Source of the DNA: Paenibacillus selenitireducens
GTDB taxonomy: Bacteria > Bacillota > Bacilli > Paenibacillales > Paenibacillaceae
DNA length: 64,000 nt
Assembly (NCBI RefSeq): GCF_002021565.1
Contig: NZ_MSZX01000006.1
Location: 186,027 to 250,026 of the forward strand
Direction: 5' to 3'
Position numbers and translations under genes: made by a program. Below are positions 8,574-16,122 of the stretch, in pieces. The notes under the pieces are model-generated. The model was not told where the DNA came from, did not search any database, and saw only the letters and a list, made by a program, of their open reading frames with translations. Each line of letters begins with the position of its first letter. Position 1 is the stretch's first letter.

Positions 8574-9491
8574 TTAGAACAAGTCCATGCTCAAATATCG
8601 CTCTCCCGTATCGGGAGCCATACAGAGGACTTTTTTGCCAGGTCCAAGCTTGGCCGCGATTTGCAAGGCAGCCCATACCGAAGCTCCTGAAGAAGGACCC
8701 ACGAGAATCCCCTCCTGCCGTGCTAATCTTCGGGTCGTCTCGATGGCATCTTCGTCAGCAACTTGTATGATTTCATCATAAATACTCGTATTGAGGATCT
8801 GCGGCACAAAACCAGGGCTTGTTCCCACCAGTTTATGAGGTCCAGGGATACCGCCTGAGAGGACAGGAGATCCTTTGGGCTCCACAACCGAAATATAGAT
8901 ATCAGGGAGATGCGCGCGCAAGGTTTCCCCTGTCCCTGTAATCGTCCCTCCGGTGCCCGCAGACGCCACGAATACATCGAGCTTCCCATTCATTTGCTCA
9001 AGAATCTCGAGTGCTGTGGTATGACGATGTGCATCAGGGTTCGATCCATTCTCAAATTGATTCGGAATATAGCTGTTTTCGATTTGTTCTTTGAGCTCCA
9101 TTGCTTTACGCAACGCGCCCGACATTCGTTCAGCTGCCGGTGTTAGCACGATTTCAGCACCGTAAGCTTTGAGCAGGTTGATTCGCTCAGCCGTCATATT
9201 ATCAGGCATCACGAGGATCGCCCGATAGCCCTTCGACGCTGCGGTCATGGCCAAGCCAATTCCCGTATTGCCGCTGGTAGGTTCAATAATCGTCGCACCC
9301 GGACGAATGACTCCTGTACGTTCGGCTTCCGCAATCATATGGTACGCTGCCCGGTCTTTCACGCTGCCGCTAGGATTGAACATCTCTAGCTTCACGAATA
9401 CATCCGCATGCTGAGATGTCACCATGCGCTGTAATTGCACGACCGGCGTATTGCCGATCAATTCGGTAATGTGCTGCACGACGCGCGGCAT
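8574..9491 (-). CDS. cysK: cysteine synthase (O-acetylserine sulfhydrylase)
   Basis: PLP enzyme that makes cysteine from O-acetylserine and sulfide. The PLP lysine sits in PSGSVKDRAAYHM near residue 45, the substrate loop is EPTSGNTGIG near 70, and the glycine-rich phosphate loop is SAGTGGTITGTG near 175. Length (305) is typical. GAAGGGGG precedes the ATG. It converges on the upstream-oriented FAD enzyme and is followed by nothing in its own direction, so it looks monocistronic. CysK and the related CysM/YtkP types are hard to separate by eye. Confidence 0.93.
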   Translation of the reverse strand: MPRVVQHITELIGNTPVVQLQRMVTSQHADVFVKLEMFNPSGSVKDRAAYHMIAEAERTGVIRPGATIIEPTSGNTGIGLAMTAASKGYRAILVMPDNMTAERINLLKAYGAEIVLTPAAERMSGALRKAMELKEQIENSYIPNQFENGSNPDAHRHTTALEILEQMNGKLDVFVASAGTGGTITGTGETLRAHLPDIYISVVEPKGSPVLSGGIPGPHKLVGTSPGFVPQILNTSIYDEIIQVADEDAIETTRRLARQEGILVGPSSGASVWAALQIAAKLGPGKKVLCMAPDTGERYLSMDLF

Positions 9492-9528
9492 ACGAATCCC
9501 CCTTCTGCAATACTTCTTTATGCGTGTA

Positions 9529-9951
9529 CTAGCGGCTCAGACGCTTAATCATTTTTTGACGATCTTCAGGGGACAGTACATAGGCAACTTGGAAACAACC
9601 TGTACATACATACATGTTCACTTGAAAAGGTGCTTCCACAAAAGGTTGTCCTACCGTATCCGGTACGTTCGGTTGGAATGCATTCGGAGGCGTCACCTGT
9701 TTGCCGGCTAACACCATAAACTCACGGCAATACATGCACTCAGGCACTTCCTCTTGCTCGTCTAACACACGTTCTACGGCTTCTTCATAACGACTTAGCT
9801 CTTCATCATCATCCGTGGCCGGATCAATCTGCACCTGCAATGTGCGATAGCCTTTCAGTTCATTATTACAATGCGGACATTCCTCTTCCGGTCCGATTTC
9901 TTCATCCCATACAATCTCGGTATCACACCAAGGGCAAATGACTGGTTCCAT
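9529..9951 (-). CDS. zinc-ribbon protein of unknown function
   Basis: Four cysteine pairs suggest two metal sites: CPWC near residue 6 and CPHC near 26 form one ribbon, and CMYC near 72 with CTGC near 117 may form another. The middle segment is strongly acidic (TDDDEELSRYEEAVERVLDEQEEV). No catalytic motif is visible. GAGG lies 9 bases before the ATG. It lies in a minus-strand string with a tiny membrane peptide and a DUF350 protein. Function unknown; a nucleic-acid or protein-binding adaptor is possible. Confidence 0.75.
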   Translation of the reverse strand: MEPVICPWCDTEIVWDEEIGPEEECPHCNNELKGYRTLQVQIDPATDDDEELSRYEEAVERVLDEQEEVPECMYCREFMVLAGKQVTPPNAFQPNVPDTVGQPFVEAPFQVNMYVCTGCFQVAYVLSPEDRQKMIKRLSR

Positions 9952-9971
9952 ACGTTATTTCCTCGCATTCT

Positions 9972-10052
9972 TTAAATATTTATCCAATAGATAATTCCAA
10001 TCGTAACAAAAACAACAGCTAATGCAAATAAAGTCCCCCACAAGTACTTCAT
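9972..10052 (-). CDS. 26-residue single-span membrane peptide
   Basis: A very short frame opens at an ATG placed 7 bases after a perfect AGGAGGAG ribosome site and encodes 26 residues: a basic start (MKYLWG), an uninterrupted hydrophobic stretch of about 17 residues, and a short polar end before TAA. The strong ribosome site, the ideal membrane-span length and its position between two same-strand genes argue that it is translated. It resembles the small subunits or regulators that sit beside membrane proteins, but I do not recognise the family. Confidence 0.55.
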   Translation of the reverse strand: MKYLWGTLFALAVVFVTIGIIYWINI

Positions 10053-10077
10053 GCGTTCTCCTCCTGAATCAAAGCTG

Positions 10078-10497
10078 CTACGACAGCCCTGCACCAATAA
10101 TAAAGGATAATGAGATAGAGATCATCATCGCGATAAAACCAACCGCACGGTTATCTTTACCAATCTCTTCATCAATGTGGAATACAGGGGTTAAAAATTC
10201 AAATAAAAAATAAGCAATAATAAGCAATACAAATCCAAAGGTTGCCCATGTTAATGATTCATAGATGTTTCTTGCTTCTTGAATGCTCGAGCGGAAAATA
10301 TTGCATATCCCGAATATCTTCCCGCCCGTAGCCATCGCAACAGCAAGATTTCCTTGCTTGATCTCATCCCAACATCGGTATTTCGTTAGCAGCTCAAAGC
10401 AGTACAGGAAGAAGATCAGCGCAAGAACGGCGACTGAAAAATAAGCAACCATTGAAAAATAAGGGTTTTTTAAGAGCATCTCCAGTTGATTTTCCAT
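10078..10497 (-). CDS. DUF350 membrane protein (YshE-like)
   Basis: Integral membrane protein of 139 residues with four predicted hydrophobic spans, including FSVAVLALIFFLYCF near residue 20 and the C-terminal AVGFIAMMISISLSFIIG. The fold and its place right after mutS2 match yshE of Bacillus subtilis (DUF350). The start chosen is the ATG 12 bases after GGAGGAGTG-like sequence (GGAAGGAG); an in-frame ATG 22 codons upstream would overlap that site. DUF350 proteins have no proven biochemical role. Confidence 0.8.
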   Translation of the reverse strand: MENQLEMLLKNPYFSMVAYFSVAVLALIFFLYCFELLTKYRCWDEIKQGNLAVAMATGGKIFGICNIFRSSIQEARNIYESLTWATFGFVLLIIAYFLFEFLTPVFHIDEEIGKDNRAVGFIAMMISISLSFIIGAGLS

Positions 10498-10570
10498 GCC
10501 GATCACTCCTTCCATGACTATAGTAATGGCAATGGCATAACCTTCGGTATGCCATTTCTTCATTCATCAA

Positions 10571-12931
10571 CTATGACAGTTCAGCGACCGTAACACCCGA
10601 TCCGCCTTCGCCATAATTCCCTAGGCGATAGCTTTTGACATTGCGGTGTTTACGCAAATATTCTTGAATTCCTGTTCTTAGAATCCCTGTGCCTTTACCA
10701 TGGATAATATAAACCTGACCCAGATTCGATAAGAACGCCTCGTCAATAAACCGATCCACTTCCATGATCGCTTCCTCTAGATTCGCCCCTCTTAAATCCA
10801 GTTCGGTTCGAATGTTATCATCCCTTGTACGTTTGACCGGCGTTACGTTCCGCTGCGGTTGCGCTTTCGCTGGAGCAGATTGAACCATCTCGAGATCACT
10901 TAAGCTTACTTTCATTTTCATGATCCCTAATTGAACGACCGCATCATTCCCTGACATCTCTACAACATGGCCGCGTTGGTTCAAGCTATACACGACCACT
11001 TCATCGCCAGCCTGAATTGGACGCTGTTGCTTCGCCTTCGCACGTTTCGGTGTTGCAGTCTTATGTGCGGGCGCTGCTTCGTCCAGCGCTCTTCGTGCTG
11101 CAATTAATTTATGTTCCTTGACGGATGCGCCTTCTTCAAGTGCAAGCTTGCGCAGATCCGAAATAATGTTCTCAGCTTCTTTTTTCGCTTTGGAGATCAC
11201 TTCACGCGCTTCGGATTCCGCTTTTTCAATCATTTTATCACGCTGCGCATCAAATCGGTCTCGTTCACTCTCTTGCTGCTTCCGTAATGCTTCCAACTCG
11301 CGACGCAGCTGCTCGGCACTTTCGCGTTCTGCTTCCGCACTTAGTCGATTCTCTTCAAGTGAAGCAATCATGCTCTCCACGCGAAGGTCCTCTTCTTTTA
11401 CCGTGCCGCGTGCATGTTCAATAATCTCATGCGACAGACCTAATCGTTCAGCAATCGCAAATGCATTACTTCGTCCTGGTATACCTACTAGCAAGCGATA
11501 CGTTGGGCTTAATGTCTGTACGTCAAATTCCATACTCGCGTTAATGACGCCATTGCGATCGTAGGCATATGCCTTTAGCTCGCTATAGTGTGTTGTAGCA
11601 ACCATCCGACATCCCATCGCATGAATATGTTCCAGAATCGAGATGGCCAGTGCAGAACCTTCTGCAGGATCTGTGCCTGCGCCCAGCTCATCGAGCAATA
11701 CCAGACTCTTCGGCGACATATGGTTAAGAATCCGAATGATATTCGTCATATGGCTTGAGAAGGTACTCAAGTTCTGCTCAATACTCTGCTCATCCCCGAT
11801 ATCTGCATAAATCGCGTCGTATACGCACATTTGACTGCCGTCTTCCGCAGGAATGAAAAGTCCTGACATCGCCATCAAACTGAGTAATCCAATCGTCTTC
11901 AAGGAGACGGTTTTCCCCCCCGTATTCGGTCCGGTTACAATGATGGAGGTATATTGATTCCCAAGTTCAAGATCAATCGGTACGACCTTATCGATATCAA
12001 TTAATGGATGCCGGCCTTTGCGTAATTTCAAGAAACCGCGGTCATTCATGATCGGAAGCGTCGCTTTCATCACATGCGCTAGGCGTGCCTTGGCGAACAT
12101 AAAGTCAAGCTGCCCCATCATTTCCACGTCTGCTTGCAGCAGAATATGCTGCTCGCCCGCCTCGTCAGATAAGCGGTGCAATATTTTCTCGATTTCGCGT
12201 TCTTCCTTCAGTCTTGCTTCACGAAGCTTGTTATTCATCGCGACAATCGATTCCGGTTCAATAAAAAGCGTCGCGCCCGAACTGGATTGGTCATGCACGA
12301 TGCCGCCGAAATGCGAACGATACTCCTGCTTCACCGGAATAACGAACCGATCATTTCGGATGGTGATCAATTGATCCTGAAGCATCTTGGCTACGGATGA
12401 TGAACGAATCATCTGTTCCAATTTCTCACGAATTCTAACCTCGCCGTTACGTAATTCTCTACGTACCAATGCAAGCTCTGAGCTCGCCTGGTCCATCACT
12501 TCCGCTTGATCGTCAATACAAGCTTTAATCGAATCTTCAAGCGGTTTCTGATCCGTGATCAGTTGACTTAATTCATGCAGCATCGGAACAGGATGATCAT
12601 CATGCACCTGTTCGATGAAGCGCTTTACACGTCTGCCGCCAAAGATGGTATTCGCGATATCTAGAAGCTCATGAGGGCCTAACATCCCACCGATATGAGC
12701 TCTTTGAAGACTGCTTCGTATATCAACAACCCCGCCAAATGGCGCACTGCCTTTAAGTCGATCGATGGTATAAGCCTCATCTGTTGCTTGCAACAGTCGC
12801 TTCACATCACTCAGCTGGGTCACGGGCTGCAGCTGCTCTGCAATTTCTTTCCCCAGACTTGTCGAAGCATGGCTTGCTAATCTATGTAAAATCTTCGCGT
12901 ATTCCATCGTTTTGTAAATTTTCTGGTCCAC
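10571..12931 (-). CDS. mutS2: MutS2 endonuclease / ribosome-rescue ATPase
   Basis: MutS-family protein without the mismatch-recognition domain. It has the clamp and ATPase core with Walker A GPNTGGKT near residue 333, Walker B LVLLDELGAGTDP near 410, a long coiled coil (about 490-610), and a C-terminal Smr nuclease domain with LDLRG and the HGKGTG motif. MutS2 limits homologous recombination and, in Bacillus, recognises collided ribosomes. I place the start at GTG 12 bases after AGAGGAG; this gives 786 residues, almost the same as the Bacillus protein, while the longer frame adds 27 unlikely residues. polX, usually just upstream, is missing here. Confidence 0.95.
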   Translation of the reverse strand: MDQKIYKTMEYAKILHRLASHASTSLGKEIAEQLQPVTQLSDVKRLLQATDEAYTIDRLKGSAPFGGVVDIRSSLQRAHIGGMLGPHELLDIANTIFGGRRVKRFIEQVHDDHPVPMLHELSQLITDQKPLEDSIKACIDDQAEVMDQASSELALVRRELRNGEVRIREKLEQMIRSSSVAKMLQDQLITIRNDRFVIPVKQEYRSHFGGIVHDQSSSGATLFIEPESIVAMNNKLREARLKEEREIEKILHRLSDEAGEQHILLQADVEMMGQLDFMFAKARLAHVMKATLPIMNDRGFLKLRKGRHPLIDIDKVVPIDLELGNQYTSIIVTGPNTGGKTVSLKTIGLLSLMAMSGLFIPAEDGSQMCVYDAIYADIGDEQSIEQNLSTFSSHMTNIIRILNHMSPKSLVLLDELGAGTDPAEGSALAISILEHIHAMGCRMVATTHYSELKAYAYDRNGVINASMEFDVQTLSPTYRLLVGIPGRSNAFAIAERLGLSHEIIEHARGTVKEEDLRVESMIASLEENRLSAEAERESAEQLRRELEALRKQQESERDRFDAQRDKMIEKAESEAREVISKAKKEAENIISDLRKLALEEGASVKEHKLIAARRALDEAAPAHKTATPKRAKAKQQRPIQAGDEVVVYSLNQRGHVVEMSGNDAVVQLGIMKMKVSLSDLEMVQSAPAKAQPQRNVTPVKRTRDDNIRTELDLRGANLEEAIMEVDRFIDEAFLSNLGQVYIIHGKGTGILRTGIQEYLRKHRNVKSYRLGNYGEGGSGVTVAELS

Positions 12932-13086
12932 TGGTAAATTCAGCTCCTCTCGTTGTTTATTATAGCTGAACATCAGACGTAACGCCATGTTCAGGCTTTT
13001 TTTTACCATCACTCATAATGTTTGCAGTACAGGGTAAAATAATCGTTGAAACGTAAGATTTATGAACCTAAAGGAGGTTACACCAC

Positions 13087-13440
13087 ATGCATTTCCTTGG
13101 CCATGTAGTACGATTCATCGTCTCGGCCCTCGTACTGTTAGTCGTAAGCTGGATTGTTCCTGCCTTTAAAATTGGAGGATTCTGGAGCGCTTTGTTCCTC
13201 GCGCTTGCGATCGCTGTTCTAGGCTGGGTCATCGAAAGTATTTTTGGTAAAAAAGTGACACCGTTCGGTCGCGGAATCGTCGGTTTTCTAAGCAGCGCGC
13301 TCGTCATCTGGCTTGCACAGTTCTTCATCGGCGGTGTTTCTGTGTCTGTCATTGGCGCCATCCTCGGTGCTCTAGTGATTGGAATCATCGACTTGTTCAT
13401 TCCAATTGCTACACCGTACGAAGCTGGCAAAGAACGTTAG
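13087..13440 (+). CDS. phage-holin-IV-superfamily small membrane protein (YvlD-like)
   Basis: A 117-residue protein with four hydrophobic helices and conserved Gly/Pro turns (VVSWIVPAFKIGGFWSA), the pattern of the chromosomal four-helix superfamily IV holin-like proteins such as YvlD. AAAGGAGG lies 9 bases before the ATG. It is the only plus-strand gene between mutS2 and the cvpA-like gene, at the place where polX stands in Bacillus. No phage genes are nearby, so it is a housekeeping membrane protein rather than a lysis gene. It ends at a bidirectional terminator shared with cvpA. Confidence 0.82.
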   Translation: MHFLGHVVRFIVSALVLLVVSWIVPAFKIGGFWSALFLALAIAVLGWVIESIFGKKVTPFGRGIVGFLSSALVIWLAQFFIGGVSVSVIGAILGALVIGIIDLFIPIATPYEAGKER

Positions 13441-13455
13441 GAACAGCAAATGAGC

Positions 13456-13503
13456 AAAAGCGGTTATGACACGTGGAAATCCCGCGTCTTAACCGCTTTT
13501 TTC
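13456..13503 (+). terminator. bidirectional terminator
   Basis: Perfect AAAAGCGGTTA / TAACCGCTTTT arms with an inner CACG/CGCGT pairing. T-run on the plus side and four A on the other side let it serve both the holin-like gene and the converging cvpA-like gene. Confidence 0.8.
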
Positions 13504-13508
13504 ATTCG

Positions 13509-14009
13509 TTAGCTTTGTGTAAGCCGTGTAATAAATTGAGCTGTCGCCGTGATAATATCGGGTGTATACAGAGTTACCTGATGAGATACCCAACTATCTG
13601 CCAAGGCGGACTTTACTTCCGGCGCTTTCATGTAGCGTGCTAAATAAATGACAATAATCGATATGACACCCCATTCAAACAACCCAAATACAGCACCAAT
13701 CCAACGATTAAGTCGATGGATGCCTGGTACTTTGGCGAGAAAATTCAAGAACCCTCCCGCCAAAACAAGCACATATTTAGTAATAATGAATAGGGCGATA
13801 AAGGCGAGAATGCTTGAAAATGTCACATTTAAGCCTGTTGTTTTTCCAAGCCACACGCTTAGACGTTGATAATAAAGGATTGAAATCATGAAAGAGAAGC
13901 ATAGTCCCACAACCGACAAGAACGAATTCACAAAGCCGCGAACATAGCCGTAGACGCCGAATAGAATGGCGATTCCTAACCAGATGTAATCGATGAAATT
14001 CAAATGCAT
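13509..14009 (-). CDS. CvpA-family membrane protein (YshB-like)
   Basis: Membrane protein of 166 residues with four or five hydrophobic segments and the CvpA hallmark start (FIDYIWLGIAILFGVYGYVRGFV). In Bacillus the equivalent yshB follows zapA, as here, where the two genes are separated by 36 bases. CvpA proteins are linked to colicin V production in Escherichia coli and to envelope homeostasis more generally, but the molecular role is unsettled. Confidence 0.85.
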   Translation of the reverse strand: MHLNFIDYIWLGIAILFGVYGYVRGFVNSFLSVVGLCFSFMISILYYQRLSVWLGKTTGLNVTFSSILAFIALFIITKYVLVLAGGFLNFLAKVPGIHRLNRWIGAVFGLFEWGVISIIVIYLARYMKAPEVKSALADSWVSHQVTLYTPDIITATAQFITRLTQS

Positions 14010-14045
14010 TGCGGCCTTCCACCCTGTTCTATTTGTGACGTTCCT

Positions 14046-16031
14046 CTAGTTCTGTTCGATCAATTCGATCCATTCATTGTACTCTTCTTGCAGCTTCGCG
14101 TATTCTTCCTTCAACTTTTCATACTCCACAGCGATTTGTTCTGCTTTCTCCGTTCCAAGCTCACGTTCCGTCTTCAGCAGTCGATATTGATGGGACACCA
14201 ATTCGAATTCCTCACGAATCACATTTAATTCGTCATAGACATCCGCCAAATTGCGTTCCAAAGAAGCAGTCCGTTCCACTGCTTTTTCGTATTGATGATG
14301 TTCTTCTACAATTTTGCTCTCTAACTCGTAACGTTCTTCATTCCATTGCAGCTGTTCCAGCTCAAGTTGATGAACGTCTGATGTCATCTGCTCCTTCGTA
14401 ACGGCTAACTCGTCATTCGAAGCTGCCAGCTGCTCGTTAAGAACTTTCAAAGGTTCCAGCTGATGCAGCAATTCTGTCACCTGTTGATTATGCTCAGATA
14501 ATTGGGACTGTGCCACTTTTAATTGCTGCTCCAAGTCCGCACAATCTGCTTGAACGCGTTCAAGCTTTTCTTGCATATGCATTTTTTCTTCGGCGATCAA
14601 CTCGTCATAATACGATTTGATCTCCTCTATCTCATTCTCAGCATTCAGCTTGAAATCCAAACGTTCTTTATCGAATTTCTGTTGAAGCTCTGCCATTTCT
14701 TGTTCTGATTGCAGCTTCATCTCAGAAACTTCCTGCTCGGATTGAAGCGTGATCTCGGACATCTCTTCCTTCAGATCCGCAATCTTCTGCTCCATCTGAA
14801 GCATAAACTCCGCTATTTCATCTTCGGATTGACGTTTCAATTCCGACAGCTCTTGTTCATATTGGCGTTTGACCTTCGTCATCTCTTGCTCAGACCATGT
14901 CTTCGCTGCCGTTACATCTTTTTCCGATTGCGATTTTAGATCCGCAACCAGCTTGTCCGATTGGGCTTGCATCTCTTTTAGTTTCTTCTCGGCACTTAAT
15001 TTGGCTTCGATGGCTTGAGATTTGGCACTCGAGACCTGCTGTTCTGCCTGCTGCTTCAACACGGCCAATTCCTTATCATTTTGTTGCTTCATTTCATTCA
15101 ACTGCTTATCACTTTGTTGCTTCAATTCATTCAACTGCTCATCGGTCTGCTGCTTGATGGCCGTTACCCGCTGATCCGCTTGCTGTTTCGCTTGTGCGAT
15201 TTCTTGCTCAGCTCGCGTCTTCATCTCTAGCAACTGCTTCGCGGCAAGCTCTTTGGCTTCCGTACGTTCCTTAGCAGCTAAGGACTTGCTGTCGTTTATT
15301 TGCTTCTCGGCAAGGCTCTTCGCAGCAGCCAATTGACTCTCCAACTGCGAAATCGTATTCTTGAGCTTCGTTTCATTGGATTTCAGAGCTTGCTCGCGCT
15401 GCGTGATTTGGCCTAATTGGGAACGCAAATCTGAAGATTCTTTCTTCGCTGCATTCCATTGTCCTTGTAATGAAGTCAACTGGCTGTTCTGCTTCGACTC
15501 CAGTTCGGAGAGCTTCTCCTTGTACTGTTGTTCCATCTTGGACATGGCCTGCTGCTGTTCCGATTCTAGCTTCTTCAATTGTTCCTGCTGCTGTAGTTCT
15601 GCCTGTGTAAGCTTCTCTTGGTGTTCGGATTTCAAACCTTCTATGTGGTTGAGCTGTTCTTCATTGACTTTCAATTGCTTATCCGTTAATTTTTTCTGTT
15701 CGTCAAGTTGAAGTTGTGCTTGTTCTACCTGAACAGCCTGCTCTGCACGAGCACGGTGCAATTCATTCTGCAACTTCTCATGTGCATCCTTCATGCGATC
15801 AATATTTTCTTGATTACGCTTCGAATCCATCACTTGTTCAGCCATATGAACCGCCGCTAATACTGCAATGCGAGGCACATCGAGCCGTGGATTCCCTTTC
15901 GCAATCTCAACCATATGGTCATTGACGTAATCCGCCACAATTTTTACGTAGTCTTTACTAGAGGTTCCGACAAGTTTGTATTGTGCTCCGTAAATTTCTA
16001 CGGTTACGCGGGTACGATCTTCGTTTGTCAT
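14046..16031 (-). CDS. zapA: ZapA-domain cell division protein with very long hendecad coiled coil
   Basis: The first ~95 residues are a ZapA domain (RTRVTVEIYGAQYKLVG and AVLAAVHMAEQVMD), which bundles FtsZ filaments at midcell. ZapA normally ends near residue 85-100, yet here the frame continues for about 560 more residues of Gln/Glu/Lys-rich coiled coil. Between about residues 265 and 460 the pattern repeats every 11 residues (KQQxDxQLNEL-type units), the hendecad spacing of nearly straight or right-handed coils. Start is the ATG 8 bases after GGAGG; an ATG 11 codons upstream precedes that site. It keeps the zapA position between pheT and cvpA. A long FtsZ spacer or crosslinker role is inferred. 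Confidence 0.85.
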   Translation of the reverse strand: MTNEDRTRVTVEIYGAQYKLVGTSSKDYVKIVADYVNDHMVEIAKGNPRLDVPRIAVLAAVHMAEQVMDSKRNQENIDRMKDAHEKLQNELHRARAEQAVQVEQAQLQLDEQKKLTDKQLKVNEEQLNHIEGLKSEHQEKLTQAELQQQEQLKKLESEQQQAMSKMEQQYKEKLSELESKQNSQLTSLQGQWNAAKKESSDLRSQLGQITQREQALKSNETKLKNTISQLESQLAAAKSLAEKQINDSKSLAAKERTEAKELAAKQLLEMKTRAEQEIAQAKQQADQRVTAIKQQTDEQLNELKQQSDKQLNEMKQQNDKELAVLKQQAEQQVSSAKSQAIEAKLSAEKKLKEMQAQSDKLVADLKSQSEKDVTAAKTWSEQEMTKVKRQYEQELSELKRQSEDEIAEFMLQMEQKIADLKEEMSEITLQSEQEVSEMKLQSEQEMAELQQKFDKERLDFKLNAENEIEEIKSYYDELIAEEKMHMQEKLERVQADCADLEQQLKVAQSQLSEHNQQVTELLHQLEPLKVLNEQLAASNDELAVTKEQMTSDVHQLELEQLQWNEERYELESKIVEEHHQYEKAVERTASLERNLADVYDELNVIREEFELVSHQYRLLKTERELGTEKAEQIAVEYEKLKEEYAKLQEEYNEWIELIEQN

Positions 16032-16062
16032 GGTCGTGTCCTCCTTAACTCTTTTCTCATGC

Positions 16063-16111
16063 AAAAAAAACAGTCACATCGAGCCCTTTCTTATGATTCG
16101 ATGTGACTGTT
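16063..16111 (-). terminator. intrinsic terminator after pheT
   Basis: Perfect 13-base arms ACAGTCACATCGA / TCGATGTGACTGT with a 15-base loop, followed on the minus strand by eight T. It closes the pheST operon before zapA. Confidence 0.9.
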
Positions 16112-16122
16112 CCTATTTCCTG

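Noticed and set aside
10022-10213. 63-codon plus-strand frame
   Set aside because: Opposes the tiny membrane peptide and the DUF350 gene, and has no ribosome site.
13087-13440. Holin-like gene considered as a prophage remnant
   Set aside because: No endolysin, structural or integrase gene nearby; superfamily IV holin-like proteins are common chromosomal membrane proteins.
14650-15250. 33-base periodicity considered as a DNA tandem repeat or CRISPR
   Set aside because: The period follows from the 11-residue protein repeat; units are degenerate at DNA level and lie inside a reading frame.
14523-15711. Several plus-strand frames within the ZapA coil region
   Set aside because: They arise from the repetitive coil codons on the other strand and encode Leu/Phe/Cys-rich strings without start signals.
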